Of a DNA stretch of 64,000 nt, positions 8,400 through 17,038 are shown piece by piece. The position numbers and the translations under genes were made by a program. Position 1 is the first letter of the stretch. Each line of letters begins with the position of its first letter. The notes below the pieces were generated by a model that was not told the origin of the DNA, ran no database searches, and saw only the letters and a program-made list of their open reading frames with translations. This DNA comes from JAYZDK01 sp964604165 (GTDB taxonomy: Bacteria; Myxococcota_A; UBA796; CAJQPC01), in the NCBI GenBank assembly GCA_964604165.1, contig CAZRYF010000015.1, positions 1 to 64,000 on the forward strand. Direction: 5' to 3'.

Positions 8400-10682
8400 G
8401 TGTCTCGCTTCTCCCCCCTTTTTCTCCTTCTTCTTCCCACCGCTGCCAAAGCAGGCTTTCCCCTGGAGTCCACTCGGGTGGAGATCGACATCCTCGGCCC
8501 TGTGGTGGAGGTCCACATGGAGCAGACCTTCTCCAACACCTACGAGGCCTTTATCGAAGCCACCTACGTCTTCCCCCTCCAGGAAGATGCCGCCGTCGAT
8601 GCCATGGCCATGCACGTGGGGGGGCGAGAGATTCGCGCGAAGATGGAGGAGAGGGAGAAGGCAAGAGAGGTTTACGAGGAGAAGAAGTCCCAGGGCCACG
8701 CCGTCGCCCTGACCGAGCAGGAGCGAGCCAACGTCTTTACCCAGAGCGTGGCCAACATCCCGCCTGGGGAGTCCATCGACGTCAGCCTGCACATGGTGCA
8801 GCCCCTTGCCTATGAGGACGGCGTGTATCGCTTCACACTGCCCTTGGTGGTGGGACCCCGATTTGTGTCCGCCGGCGTGCCGGATGCGGATCGCATCACC
8901 CCTCCTGCCCTCCATGGGGACAACGGCCACCGGGTGGACATTGACCTCTTTGCCAACCTGGGGCTTCCCCTGGCGGATGTGCGGAGTCTGGCCCACGAGG
9001 CAGACATCGTGCTGGATGGCGAGACGGTCGAGCTCTCCCTGCAGGGCATTCCGGCCACCCGGGACTTTGTGGTGGAGCTTGCCCTGGACACGGACACGCC
9101 CCTGGCCGCGCTCATGGCCCAGGACGGGCACTTTTCCCTGCTCATCGAACCCCAGCCCCTGCCCGTTGACGACCAGGTCGTGCCCCGGGAGCTTGTGTTT
9201 GTCGTGGACAACTCCTGCTCCATGAGCGGAACCCCCATGAACATGGCCAAGCAGGCCATGCACAAGGCCCTGTCGAATCTTCGCCCCTCCGACAGCTTTC
9301 AGGTATTGAAGTTCTCAGAGGCAGCGAGTGCTCTCTCCGAGACCGCCCTGGCGGCCACCCCGGCCAACATTCGCCGGGGCCATCAGTTCGTGGACGCCAT
9401 GGCCGGCATGGGGGGCACCCAGATGCTCGCGGGGATTGAAGCGGCCCTGGATGCGCCCCCTCACGGGGACCGCCAGCGCATCGTCTGCTTCATGACCGAC
9501 GGCTACATCGGAAACGAGCGTGACATCTTCGCCGCCATTGCCGACAAGCTCGGCGCCGCCCGCCTGTTCTCCTTCGGCATCGGCAGCTCTGTGAACCGCT
9601 TCCTGCTGGACCGCATGGCGAGCCTTGGCCGCGGGCACGTGACCTACGTGCTCCTCGATGACTCCCCGGAAGGAAAGGTCGATGCGTTCTACGACCGCAT
9701 CGCGAGCCCGGTCCTCACCGAGATCGCCCTGGACTTTGGCGACGCCGAGGTGTGGGACGTTTACCCCAAGCGAATCCCGGACTTGTTTACCGGTGCTCCG
9801 GTGCGCGTGTTTGGCCGAGTGGAAGGCGACCTCGAAACGGTGCGTCTCACCGGGCGCACGGGCGCCGGGAGATTTGAAGAGACCCTGGAGGTGAATGCCG
9901 TTGACAAAGGCGTGGCCATCGCCAGCGCCTGGGCCCGGGCCCGCATCCGCGACCTGGAGGAAGCGCAGCACTGGGGAGAGATCGACGAGGTGAAGTCTGA
10001 GATCACCGAGACGGCGCTCGCCTACAACATCCTCTCCTCCTACACCTCGTTTGTGGCCTATGAGCGCCGCGTTCGGAACACCGACGGCAGCCCCTTGCGG
10101 GTGGATCAGCCCCTCTCCATGCCGGACGGCGTGGAATTCGAGAAGGTCTTTGGCACCGAGATCTCCCGCAATCACATGCGCCCAGGCGATCCGCTGCTTA
10201 CCGTGGAGGCCCCCGCCGGTGCCCAGCAGGTCATGGCCGTCTTCCCTTGGGGGCAGCTCGCTCGCATGCGCTGGGACAAGGAGCGGGAGCGCTGGTACCA
10301 CCGCTTCCTTGTGCCTCGGGGGGTCGAGGATGGTGTGGCCCACATCGACATCCTCGTCGTCCTGCCCGACGGCACCGTCGAGCGAACCCAGGAGGGGCTT
10401 GTCATCGACTCCACCGCCCCGGAGCTTGTGGTGGAGGCCCGGTGGGATCGTGGCAACACCCGGGTCTCCCTGCTCCCGGAGGAGCCTCTTCGCAGCGTGC
10501 AGGTGTTCCCCGCCGGGCGACCCGAGCTGCGGGTACGGGTGGATGTGCGGGCACTGGGACTGGCCCCGGGGGAGCCCGTTGAGGTCTTGCTTCTCGGACA
10601 GTGGAGCGAGGTCACCGTGGTCGCGAAAGACCTGGCGTTGAACCGAATCCAGCAGGACCACGACGTGGAGTGTGCCCAATGA
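8400..10682 (+). CDS. Secreted VIT and von Willebrand factor A domain protein
   Basis: The 760-aa protein opens with a signal peptide (FLLLLPTAAKA, cleavage near residue 17). A VIT domain at about 20-150 shows the typical TFSNTYEAFIEATYVFPL pattern. A VWA domain follows with an intact MIDAS motif, DNSCSMSG (DxSxS, Asp270). The C-terminal 250 residues are beta-rich and unassigned. Bacterial VIT-VWA proteins resemble inter-alpha-trypsin inhibitor heavy chains and usually act in protein binding at the cell surface. I chose the GTG at 8400 because AGGAG lies six bases upstream and the signal peptide then begins at once. Its stop overlaps the next gene's start (ATGA), so the two are probably translated together. 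Confidence 0.82.
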   Translation: MSRFSPLFLLLLPTAAKAGFPLESTRVEIDILGPVVEVHMEQTFSNTYEAFIEATYVFPLQEDAAVDAMAMHVGGREIRAKMEEREKAREVYEEKKSQGHAVALTEQERANVFTQSVANIPPGESIDVSLHMVQPLAYEDGVYRFTLPLVVGPRFVSAGVPDADRITPPALHGDNGHRVDIDLFANLGLPLADVRSLAHEADIVLDGETVELSLQGIPATRDFVVELALDTDTPLAALMAQDGHFSLLIEPQPLPVDDQVVPRELVFVVDNSCSMSGTPMNMAKQAMHKALSNLRPSDSFQVLKFSEAASALSETALAATPANIRRGHQFVDAMAGMGGTQMLAGIEAALDAPPHGDRQRIVCFMTDGYIGNERDIFAAIADKLGAARLFSFGIGSSVNRFLLDRMASLGRGHVTYVLLDDSPEGKVDAFYDRIASPVLTEIALDFGDAEVWDVYPKRIPDLFTGAPVRVFGRVEGDLETVRLTGRTGAGRFEETLEVNAVDKGVAIASAWARARIRDLEEAQHWGEIDEVKSEITETALAYNILSSYTSFVAYERRVRNTDGSPLRVDQPLSMPDGVEFEKVFGTEISRNHMRPGDPLLTVEAPAGAQQVMAVFPWGQLARMRWDKERERWYHRFLVPRGVEDGVAHIDILVVLPDGTVERTQEGLVIDSTAPELVVEARWDRGNTRVSLLPEEPLRSVQVFPAGRPELRVRVDVRALGLAPGEPVEVLLLGQWSEVTVVAKDLALNRIQQDHDVECAQ

Positions 10683-11977
10683 AGGCCCTGGCTTTGACCG
10701 TGTTCGTCCAAACGATGCAGGTAAACGACCTCCACCCGGAGAACGACCTGCTCTACGCCGCCACCAGCGGCGGGGTGGAGGCTTATGACACCGCCGGTGA
10801 GCGCCTGGCCCACTGGGTGCAGGGGCTCCCGGCAGAGGTCCACACAGTGGGGCGGCACGAAGGCCGCCTCACAGTCGGGGGGGAGGCAGGAGCGCTCGCC
10901 TGGGAGCCCCTTCCTGTGGCTGGCGTCTGGGTGCCGTTGACGGCGGCTGAAACACCCGATTGGGCCCTTCCCCCGGACCTGGCTGCCCAGGTGAAGGACC
11001 TGCTCTCGGTGTCGTCGAGCCAACCCCAACTGGCGCACCTGGGGCTCGATCTCCCCGTCCCCAGGGTCGTCGCCCCTCTGGGAGACCAGCTTGCGGTGGG
11101 AACGGAGGAGGGCCTGTTTCTTGTGGGAGACGAGGGCGCTCGCCGCATCACCCCGGAAGGCCAGATCTGCGGTTCGTTTGTGACCGGCGCCACACGCTGG
11201 CTGGGACGCATCGTCGTGGGCACCTTCGACCGAGGGGCCTGCATCCTCGAGGAGGACGGCTGGCACCGAATTGAGGGCTTGCCTACCGAGATGATCAACG
11301 ATGTCCAGGCGGATGGAGCCGCCGTCTGGCTCGCCACCTCAGAGGGCCTCTATTCATGGAACGGTCATCACGTCCAGCGAATCCCGGAGGAGCTGGGCAC
11401 CACCCACAAGCATGCTCCCGCGGTCCACCACAGGAGCGTCAACGGACTCGCCCGTGGCGATCGCATGTGGATCACCGACGTGGTGGGGCCGGTGTCTGTG
11501 GATGATGCCGGTCGTTGGCGCCGCTTTCGACGCAGCGTCTGGGGGCGTTCGTACCAGGACATCGCCGCCTGTGGCCGGGAGGCCTGGGTGGCGTCGGAAG
11601 ACGCGGGCGTCAGCTGGACCGATGGCCGCCGGTGGCGGCACTTCGACGCCTCCACCGGCCTCCCGGACGACTGGATCATGGCGGTGGCCTGCGACGGGGT
11701 GGATTCGGCCTGGGCGGGCACCTACCAGGACGGCGTCTGGGAGATGAAGGGAGGGCTCTTTCAGAAGCTCGAGGGCATTCCAGACGACTGGATTCTCGCC
11801 CTGGATTGGGGCCTCGACGCGCTCTGGGTCGGGACCATGGGCGGGCTGTTTGTGGGCCGGGAGGCGTTCCAACCTGTTGTGGGACTGCCCCACCCGGCGG
11901 TGCATGACCTTGCCGCTGGAGACGGGGAGGTGCTCGTGGGGACCGAAGGCGGGCTGGTGGTGTTGACGCCGGGTTAG
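10679..11977 (+). CDS. Beta-propeller protein (two-component-sensor-like repeats)
   Basis: The 432-aa protein is built from repeats of the type DLLYAATSGGVEAYD, VWLATSEGLYSWNG, AWAGTYQDGVWEM and LWVGTMGGLFVG. These match the propeller repeats found in sensor regions of some histidine kinases (Reg_prop). There is no kinase, transmembrane segment or convincing signal peptide, so it may be cytoplasmic or use another export route. The start codon overlaps the VIT-VWA stop by four bases. Its own stop overlaps the convergent glnS stop by four bases (11974-11977). A role as a binding partner of the VIT-VWA protein is an inference from coupling only. Confidence 0.72.
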   Translation: MKALALTVFVQTMQVNDLHPENDLLYAATSGGVEAYDTAGERLAHWVQGLPAEVHTVGRHEGRLTVGGEAGALAWEPLPVAGVWVPLTAAETPDWALPPDLAAQVKDLLSVSSSQPQLAHLGLDLPVPRVVAPLGDQLAVGTEEGLFLVGDEGARRITPEGQICGSFVTGATRWLGRIVVGTFDRGACILEEDGWHRIEGLPTEMINDVQADGAAVWLATSEGLYSWNGHHVQRIPEELGTTHKHAPAVHHRSVNGLARGDRMWITDVVGPVSVDDAGRWRRFRRSVWGRSYQDIAACGREAWVASEDAGVSWTDGRRWRHFDASTGLPDDWIMAVACDGVDSAWAGTYQDGVWEMKGGLFQKLEGIPDDWILALDWGLDALWVGTMGGLFVGREAFQPVVGLPHPAVHDLAAGDGEVLVGTEGGLVVLTPG

Positions 11978-14280
11978 GCCAAGATCTCTCGCAGCAGCCC
12001 ATTCACGGCGGAGGGGTTGGCCTTCCCCTGGGTGGCCTGCATGACCTGTCCCACGAAGTAGCCGAGCATGCGCTCGTTGCCTCCCCGGTATTGCTCGGTC
12101 TGGGTCGGGTTTTCCGCGATGATCCGGGCCACAATGGGTTCCAGATCCTCGCGGCTGGAGATCTGTACGAGCCCTTTTGCCTTCACGATGGCGCTCGGGC
12201 TTCCTCCCTGGCCCAACATCTCGGAAAAGACCTTCTTGCCGATCTTGCCGGAGATTGTTCCGCCCTCAATCAAGCCCACAAGCTCTCCGATCTCTGCACC
12301 CCCGAAAGGCAGGTCGGCAATGGCCTTCTCCTTGGTCTCCCTCAGCAGCTCATGGATGATCCAGTTGGCGATGGGGCGGGCCGTGTCACGGGTGGGACCG
12401 GCGGACTCGAAGAACGCGGCGAGCGCATCATCTGTCGCAAGTATTTCCGCATCGGCGCGGGCCAGGCCCAGGTCTTTTACGTACCCGCTGGCCAGGGTCT
12501 CGGCTGCAGGGGAGAGCGCCACCTCCGCCTTGGGAGCCTTCTTCGCCTTTGGCTTCTTCTCAATCACCACAGAGGGCGCTTCCTTCTTGGGCGCCCCTTT
12601 CTGCATCTTGGCCCAGGAGTCCTTCAGGCTCACAATCCGGTTGAAGACCAGCGACTCAGGAGAAGAATCCACCGTGTCTGAGATGAAGTACCCGGTGCGC
12701 TCGAACTGGTAGCGGGTTCCGGTGGGGTCCGACCGAACGCTGGGCTCGACACGGGCCTGCACGACCCTCAGGGAGTCGGGGTGGAGGAGATCCCGAAAGT
12801 CCCGCTCGTCGCTGCCGGGCTCCTCGACGGAGAACAGGCGGTCATAGAGCCGCACCTCGGCAGGCACCGAGTCGCTGGCGGAGACCCAGTGGATGGTTCC
12901 CTTGACCTTGCGACCGTCCGGTGCGTTTCCTCCGCGGCTATGGGGGTCGTAGGTGCAGCGCAGGCCCACCACCTCCCCCGCCTCGTTCTTGTCCACCCCG
13001 GTGCATGTCACCAGGTAGCCGTAGCGGAGGCGAACCTCCCGGCCCGGCGCCAGGCGGTAGAACTTCTTGGAGGGTTCCTCCATGAAGTCGGAGCGATCGA
13101 TGTAAATCTCCCGGGTGAAGGGAACGTCCCGGGACCCCTCCAGGGGCACGTCGTGGGGATAGTAGGGCGCCTCGATCCAGTCGGTCTCGCCCTCGAAGTT
13201 CTCGATCACGACCTTGAGCGGCTCGAGCACGGCCATGACCCGCGGCGCCTTGGCGTTCAGGTCATCCCGAATGCTGTACTCCAGGATCTCCAACCCCACG
13301 AGGGAATTGGCCTTGGCGACCCCGATGCGCTCGGCAAAGTCTCGGATGGCCTCCGGGGTGACCCCCCGGCGCCGTAGCCCCGCGAGGGTCGGCATGCGCG
13401 GGTCATCCCAGCCGGCCACGAGCCCTTCCTCCACCAGCTGAAGCAGCTTGCGCTTGCTCATGACAGTGTTGGAGAGGTGCAGACGGGCGAACTCGTACTG
13501 CCTGGGAGAGGTGGTCACCTCGGTCTCTTGAACAACCCAGTCGTAGACCTCCCGGTTGTTCTCGAACTCCAGGGTGCAAATGGAGTGGGTGATGTCCTCC
13601 AGCGCGTCCTCCAGAGGATGGGCGTAGTCGTACATGGGGTAGATGCACCAGTCATCCCCGGTGCGGTGGTGGTGCGCGTGGCGAATCCGGTAGAGCAGCG
13701 GGTCCCGCATCTTCATGTTCGCGTGGGCCATGTCCACCCTGGCCCGAAGCACGTGCGCTCCATCCTCGAACTCCCCCGCCCGCATACGGGCAAACAGGTC
13801 CAGGTTCTCCTCCACCGAACGCTCCCGGTAGGGACTCGGCCTCCCCGGCTCGAGCACCGTGCCCCGGTATTCTCGAATCTGCTCCTCGCTCAAGCTGCAC
13901 ACATACGCTTTGCCGTCCCGGATCAGCCCCACCGCCAGCTCGTACATCTGCTCGAAGAAGTCCGAGGCAAAGTAGAGGTGCTCCCCCCAGTCAAAGCCGA
14001 GCCACCGCACGTCTTGCTGGATGGCCTCCACGTACTCCACGTCCTCTGCGGTTGGGTTCGTGTCGTCAAAGCGCAGGTGGCAGACTCCGTCATAGTCCAG
14101 CGCCAGCCCGAAGTTCAGGCAGATCGACTTGGCGTGTCCGATGTGCAGGTAGCCGTTGGGCTCCGGGGGAAAGCGAGTGGCCACCCGGCCGTTGTGGGTT
14201 CCGTCCTCCAGGTCCTGCTCGATAATGGTTCGCAGGAAATTGGAGACGGCAGGGGGGTCGATTTGGGAAGGGTCGGCCAT
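11974..14280 (-). CDS. glnS: Glutaminyl-tRNA synthetase with C-terminal YqeY/GatB-type domain
   Basis: The 768-aa class I aminoacyl-tRNA synthetase charges tRNA-Gln. HIGH is at residues 46-49 in PPEPNGYLHIGHAKS and the KMSKS equivalent is VMSKRKL. The GlnRS-specific anticodon-binding beta barrels follow to about residue 560. A Lys/Ala/Pro-rich linker (KKPKAKKAPKAE) leads to about 190 extra residues of the GatB/YqeY type (IGKKVFSEML, GNERMLGYFVGQVMQAT). The same fusion is known in Deinococcus GlnRS, where the tail helps bind tRNA. Presence of GlnRS suggests direct Gln-tRNA charging. The ATG at 14280 fits the family N-terminus. Confidence 0.93.
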   Translation of the reverse strand: MADPSQIDPPAVSNFLRTIIEQDLEDGTHNGRVATRFPPEPNGYLHIGHAKSICLNFGLALDYDGVCHLRFDDTNPTAEDVEYVEAIQQDVRWLGFDWGEHLYFASDFFEQMYELAVGLIRDGKAYVCSLSEEQIREYRGTVLEPGRPSPYRERSVEENLDLFARMRAGEFEDGAHVLRARVDMAHANMKMRDPLLYRIRHAHHHRTGDDWCIYPMYDYAHPLEDALEDITHSICTLEFENNREVYDWVVQETEVTTSPRQYEFARLHLSNTVMSKRKLLQLVEEGLVAGWDDPRMPTLAGLRRRGVTPEAIRDFAERIGVAKANSLVGLEILEYSIRDDLNAKAPRVMAVLEPLKVVIENFEGETDWIEAPYYPHDVPLEGSRDVPFTREIYIDRSDFMEEPSKKFYRLAPGREVRLRYGYLVTCTGVDKNEAGEVVGLRCTYDPHSRGGNAPDGRKVKGTIHWVSASDSVPAEVRLYDRLFSVEEPGSDERDFRDLLHPDSLRVVQARVEPSVRSDPTGTRYQFERTGYFISDTVDSSPESLVFNRIVSLKDSWAKMQKGAPKKEAPSVVIEKKPKAKKAPKAEVALSPAAETLASGYVKDLGLARADAEILATDDALAAFFESAGPTRDTARPIANWIIHELLRETKEKAIADLPFGGAEIGELVGLIEGGTISGKIGKKVFSEMLGQGGSPSAIVKAKGLVQISSREDLEPIVARIIAENPTQTEQYRGGNERMLGYFVGQVMQATQGKANPSAVNGLLREILA

Positions 14281-14303
14281 GGTCTTCCCATCTAACCCAC
14301 CGG

Positions 14304-14312
14304 TGGTAGGGT
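14304..14312 (+). promoter_or_regulatory. Candidate extended -10 promoter (TGGTAGGGT)
   Basis: It matches TGnTAnnnT and ends 34 bases before the ATG at 14347. It is nearly identical to boxes before three other members of the lipoprotein family (60523-60515 minus, 60542, 63280). It would drive the three-gene array 14347-21755. Confidence 0.5.
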
Positions 14313-14346
14313 GGACCCTGGCAACCCCCCCGCTCATGGAGATGTC

Positions 14347-17013
14347 ATGCGCTGCTTCGCGCTTTCTTTCTTTCTTCTTTGTGCCTGCCCCCGAACCGAG
14401 ATGCCCAAGGAGACCGGAGTGGTGGACAGCGGGGAGTCCACAATAGATACCCAGGCGGCCAGCGAGGATGCAGACGGCGATGGGTTCACCGCGGATGAGG
14501 ACTGCGACGATGCGGATGCGGCCATTCATCCCAATGCCCGGGAGACTTGTGATGGAGTCGACAATGACTGCGATGGACTCTTTGACGATGAAGATGTCGA
14601 TGTCTTTGGCACCCACGCCTGGTATGCGGACTCTGATGGCGATGGGTACGGTGGCGAGCAGTTCGAGCTGGAGGCCTGCGAGAGGCCCGATGGCTACGTT
14701 GAGAATCACAGCGACTGTGACGACAACGAAGCCACAGTCCACCCGGGGGCCGACGAGGTCTGTGATGGCATCGACAACGACTGCGAGGGGACGGTCGATG
14801 GAGACGACGCCACCGATGCGCTGACCTGGTACGAAGATGGTGATGGCGACGGGTATGGCACGGCATCGGGGGTGGAGACCGCCTGTGATCCGCCGGCGGG
14901 GTTCGCTCTCCACGACGGCGACTGCGATGATGCGGACCCGGCGTACAACCCGGGTGCACTGGAGGCGGACTGCACCGACCCGAACGACTACAACTGCGAC
15001 GGCTCGGTGGGGTACGACGACATCGACGGCGACGGTTTCGCGGCCTGCGAGGAGTGCGACGACTTAGACGCTGATATCCACGAGGACGCCGCCGAGACCT
15101 GTGACGGCGTCGACAACGACTGCGATGGCTGGATTGACGACGTGGACCCGGATGTGACGGGCACCACCGCCTGGTTTGCGGATGCCGATGGGGACGGCCA
15201 TGGTGGCACCCAATTCCAGGTTTCGGCGTGCGCCGCTCCCGCCGGGTACGTCAGTAGCTCTGATGACTGCGATGACCTGGACTCGACCAGTTTTCCTGGG
15301 GCGGCCGAGGTCTGTGACCTCGCGGACAACGACTGCGACGGCGACACGGACGAGGGGGTCGGCACCGACTGGTACCAGGACTTCGATGGAGACGGCTACG
15401 GCAACGGATCGGTCTCCTCCTCCGCTTGTTCCGCCCCCAGCGGCTATGTGGCCAACGCCCTGGACTGCGACGACCTCAGCGCCTCGACCAGCCCCGCCGC
15501 CTACGAGATCTGTGATGGAGCAGACAACGATTGTGATGGGACCACGGACGAGGCGGATGCCCTGAACGCCACCACCTGGTACGTGGACGCAGACAGCGAC
15601 GGGTACGGAAGCTCCACAGGGTCCACGACTTCTTGCGACGCCCCCTCGGGCTACTCCGCCAGCGCCACCGACTGCGATGACGTTGACCCAGCGGTGAATC
15701 CTGGTGCGACCGAGTTTTGCGACGCTGTCGACAACGACTGTGATGGCACCACGGATGAGGACGACGCCTCCGACGCCTCGACCTGGTACGCGGACCTTGA
15801 CTCCGATGGATTCGGAAGCGCTTCTGACACCTCCGTGGCCTGCAACCAGCCCGCCGGGTTCGTGGGCGACAGCACCGACTGTGACGACACCAACGCCTCC
15901 ACCCACTCCGGGGGCACCGAGGTCTGCGACTTCGCCGACAACGACTGCGACGGCACCATCGACGAAGACGACGCCACCGACGCCCTCACCTGGTACGAGG
16001 ACACCGACGGAGATGGGTATGGTGACGCAGCATCCACGGCGACCGCCTGTATTCAACCGGCTGGATACGCCGGCAACAGCAACGACTGTGACGACACAAA
16101 CTCCAGCGTCAGCCCCGGTCTCTCCGAGACCTGTGACGGGCTCGACAACAACTGTGACGGCACCGCAGACGAGGGCGCTCTGGGACAGGGCTTGTCCTGC
16201 CCGGGATCCGACTGCCAGGCCATTTTGACCGACAACGCAGCGGCCCCCGACGGCACCTACTACCTGGATCCGGATGGTGGCGGGACCTTCCAGGCCTACT
16301 GCGACATGACCACCAACGGCGGCGGCTGGACCCTGGTCATGAATGTCGCCCCCACCGACGGAAACAGCGTGGGCTACAACAACCAGGACTTCTGGACGGG
16401 CAATGCTGAGTACGGCAACTACAGCAACCACTTCTCCAATGACTACAAGAGCCCCGCTGCCTATCGAATCTCAGGGGACTTCCTCCTGATTCAATCCAAC
16501 GGCACGGGCGGCTCCGGGGCGATTCTGGGCTGGCGGCGCTGGCCCATGGGGACCACGCGCACCCTGGACTCTTTTTTCTCGACAGGCATCGTCAGTGTGC
16601 ACGGAACCGACTCTTGCGAAACCAGCACGGCGGATGCGGTCGACGTGGGAACGACCAGCTCCTGGGACGACATCATTCGACAAGGGGGCTGCCTGTACGC
16701 GGATGTGAACCCCAGCAGCAGCGGGGAGGCGGACCTGACCCGGTTGACGGTCAACCCCAGCAACAACCAGGACAACGACATGTCCGGGTTTGCATCTTGT
16801 ATTGACTGCGGAACCCCCTGGCAGGGGAGCAACCCCTACATGGGGGTGGATAGAGCGCCCTGCAACTCCACGGACTGTCACTACCACGTGACCTGTCAGA
16901 TGCCGAGTGCCGACTGTCTCGGAAACTATTGCACCAACAACACGTACTGGCACGGTGTGGGGGTTTGCTCTGAGTCCCCGACAAGCTGGAACAGTCGCTT
17001 CTATGTTCGGTAG
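14347..17013 (+). CDS. MopE-type repeat lipoprotein with fibrinogen-like C-terminal domain (array gene 1)
   Basis: The 888-aa protein has a lipoprotein signal ending FFLLCAC (Cys13) and a KETG linker. Eight canonical CDxxDNDCDG repeats surround one variant module (LEADCTDPNDYNCDGSVG). The fibrinogen-like C-terminus shows GTYYLDPDGG, YCDMTTNGGGWTLVM and a Cys-rich distal part, ending in RFYVR. The ATG at 14347 has GGAG eight bases upstream; a longer frame would spoil the signal peptide. It is first of three same-strand paralogues separated by only 25 bases each, which suggests one transcript. It is probably exported and lipid-anchored; ligand unknown. Confidence 0.85.
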   Translation: MRCFALSFFLLCACPRTEMPKETGVVDSGESTIDTQAASEDADGDGFTADEDCDDADAAIHPNARETCDGVDNDCDGLFDDEDVDVFGTHAWYADSDGDGYGGEQFELEACERPDGYVENHSDCDDNEATVHPGADEVCDGIDNDCEGTVDGDDATDALTWYEDGDGDGYGTASGVETACDPPAGFALHDGDCDDADPAYNPGALEADCTDPNDYNCDGSVGYDDIDGDGFAACEECDDLDADIHEDAAETCDGVDNDCDGWIDDVDPDVTGTTAWFADADGDGHGGTQFQVSACAAPAGYVSSSDDCDDLDSTSFPGAAEVCDLADNDCDGDTDEGVGTDWYQDFDGDGYGNGSVSSSACSAPSGYVANALDCDDLSASTSPAAYEICDGADNDCDGTTDEADALNATTWYVDADSDGYGSSTGSTTSCDAPSGYSASATDCDDVDPAVNPGATEFCDAVDNDCDGTTDEDDASDASTWYADLDSDGFGSASDTSVACNQPAGFVGDSTDCDDTNASTHSGGTEVCDFADNDCDGTIDEDDATDALTWYEDTDGDGYGDAASTATACIQPAGYAGNSNDCDDTNSSVSPGLSETCDGLDNNCDGTADEGALGQGLSCPGSDCQAILTDNAAAPDGTYYLDPDGGGTFQAYCDMTTNGGGWTLVMNVAPTDGNSVGYNNQDFWTGNAEYGNYSNHFSNDYKSPAAYRISGDFLLIQSNGTGGSGAILGWRRWPMGTTRTLDSFFSTGIVSVHGTDSCETSTADAVDVGTTSSWDDIIRQGGCLYADVNPSSSGEADLTRLTVNPSNNQDNDMSGFASCIDCGTPWQGSNPYMGVDRAPCNSTDCHYHVTCQMPSADCLGNYCTNNTYWHGVGVCSESPTSWNSRFYVR

Positions 17014-17038
17014 CCATCCCCCTTTTGGAGAGCACTAC

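Noticed and set aside
8019..10679. Long minus-strand frames opposite the VIT-VWA gene
   Set aside because: Composition shadows of a high-GC gene; no motif.
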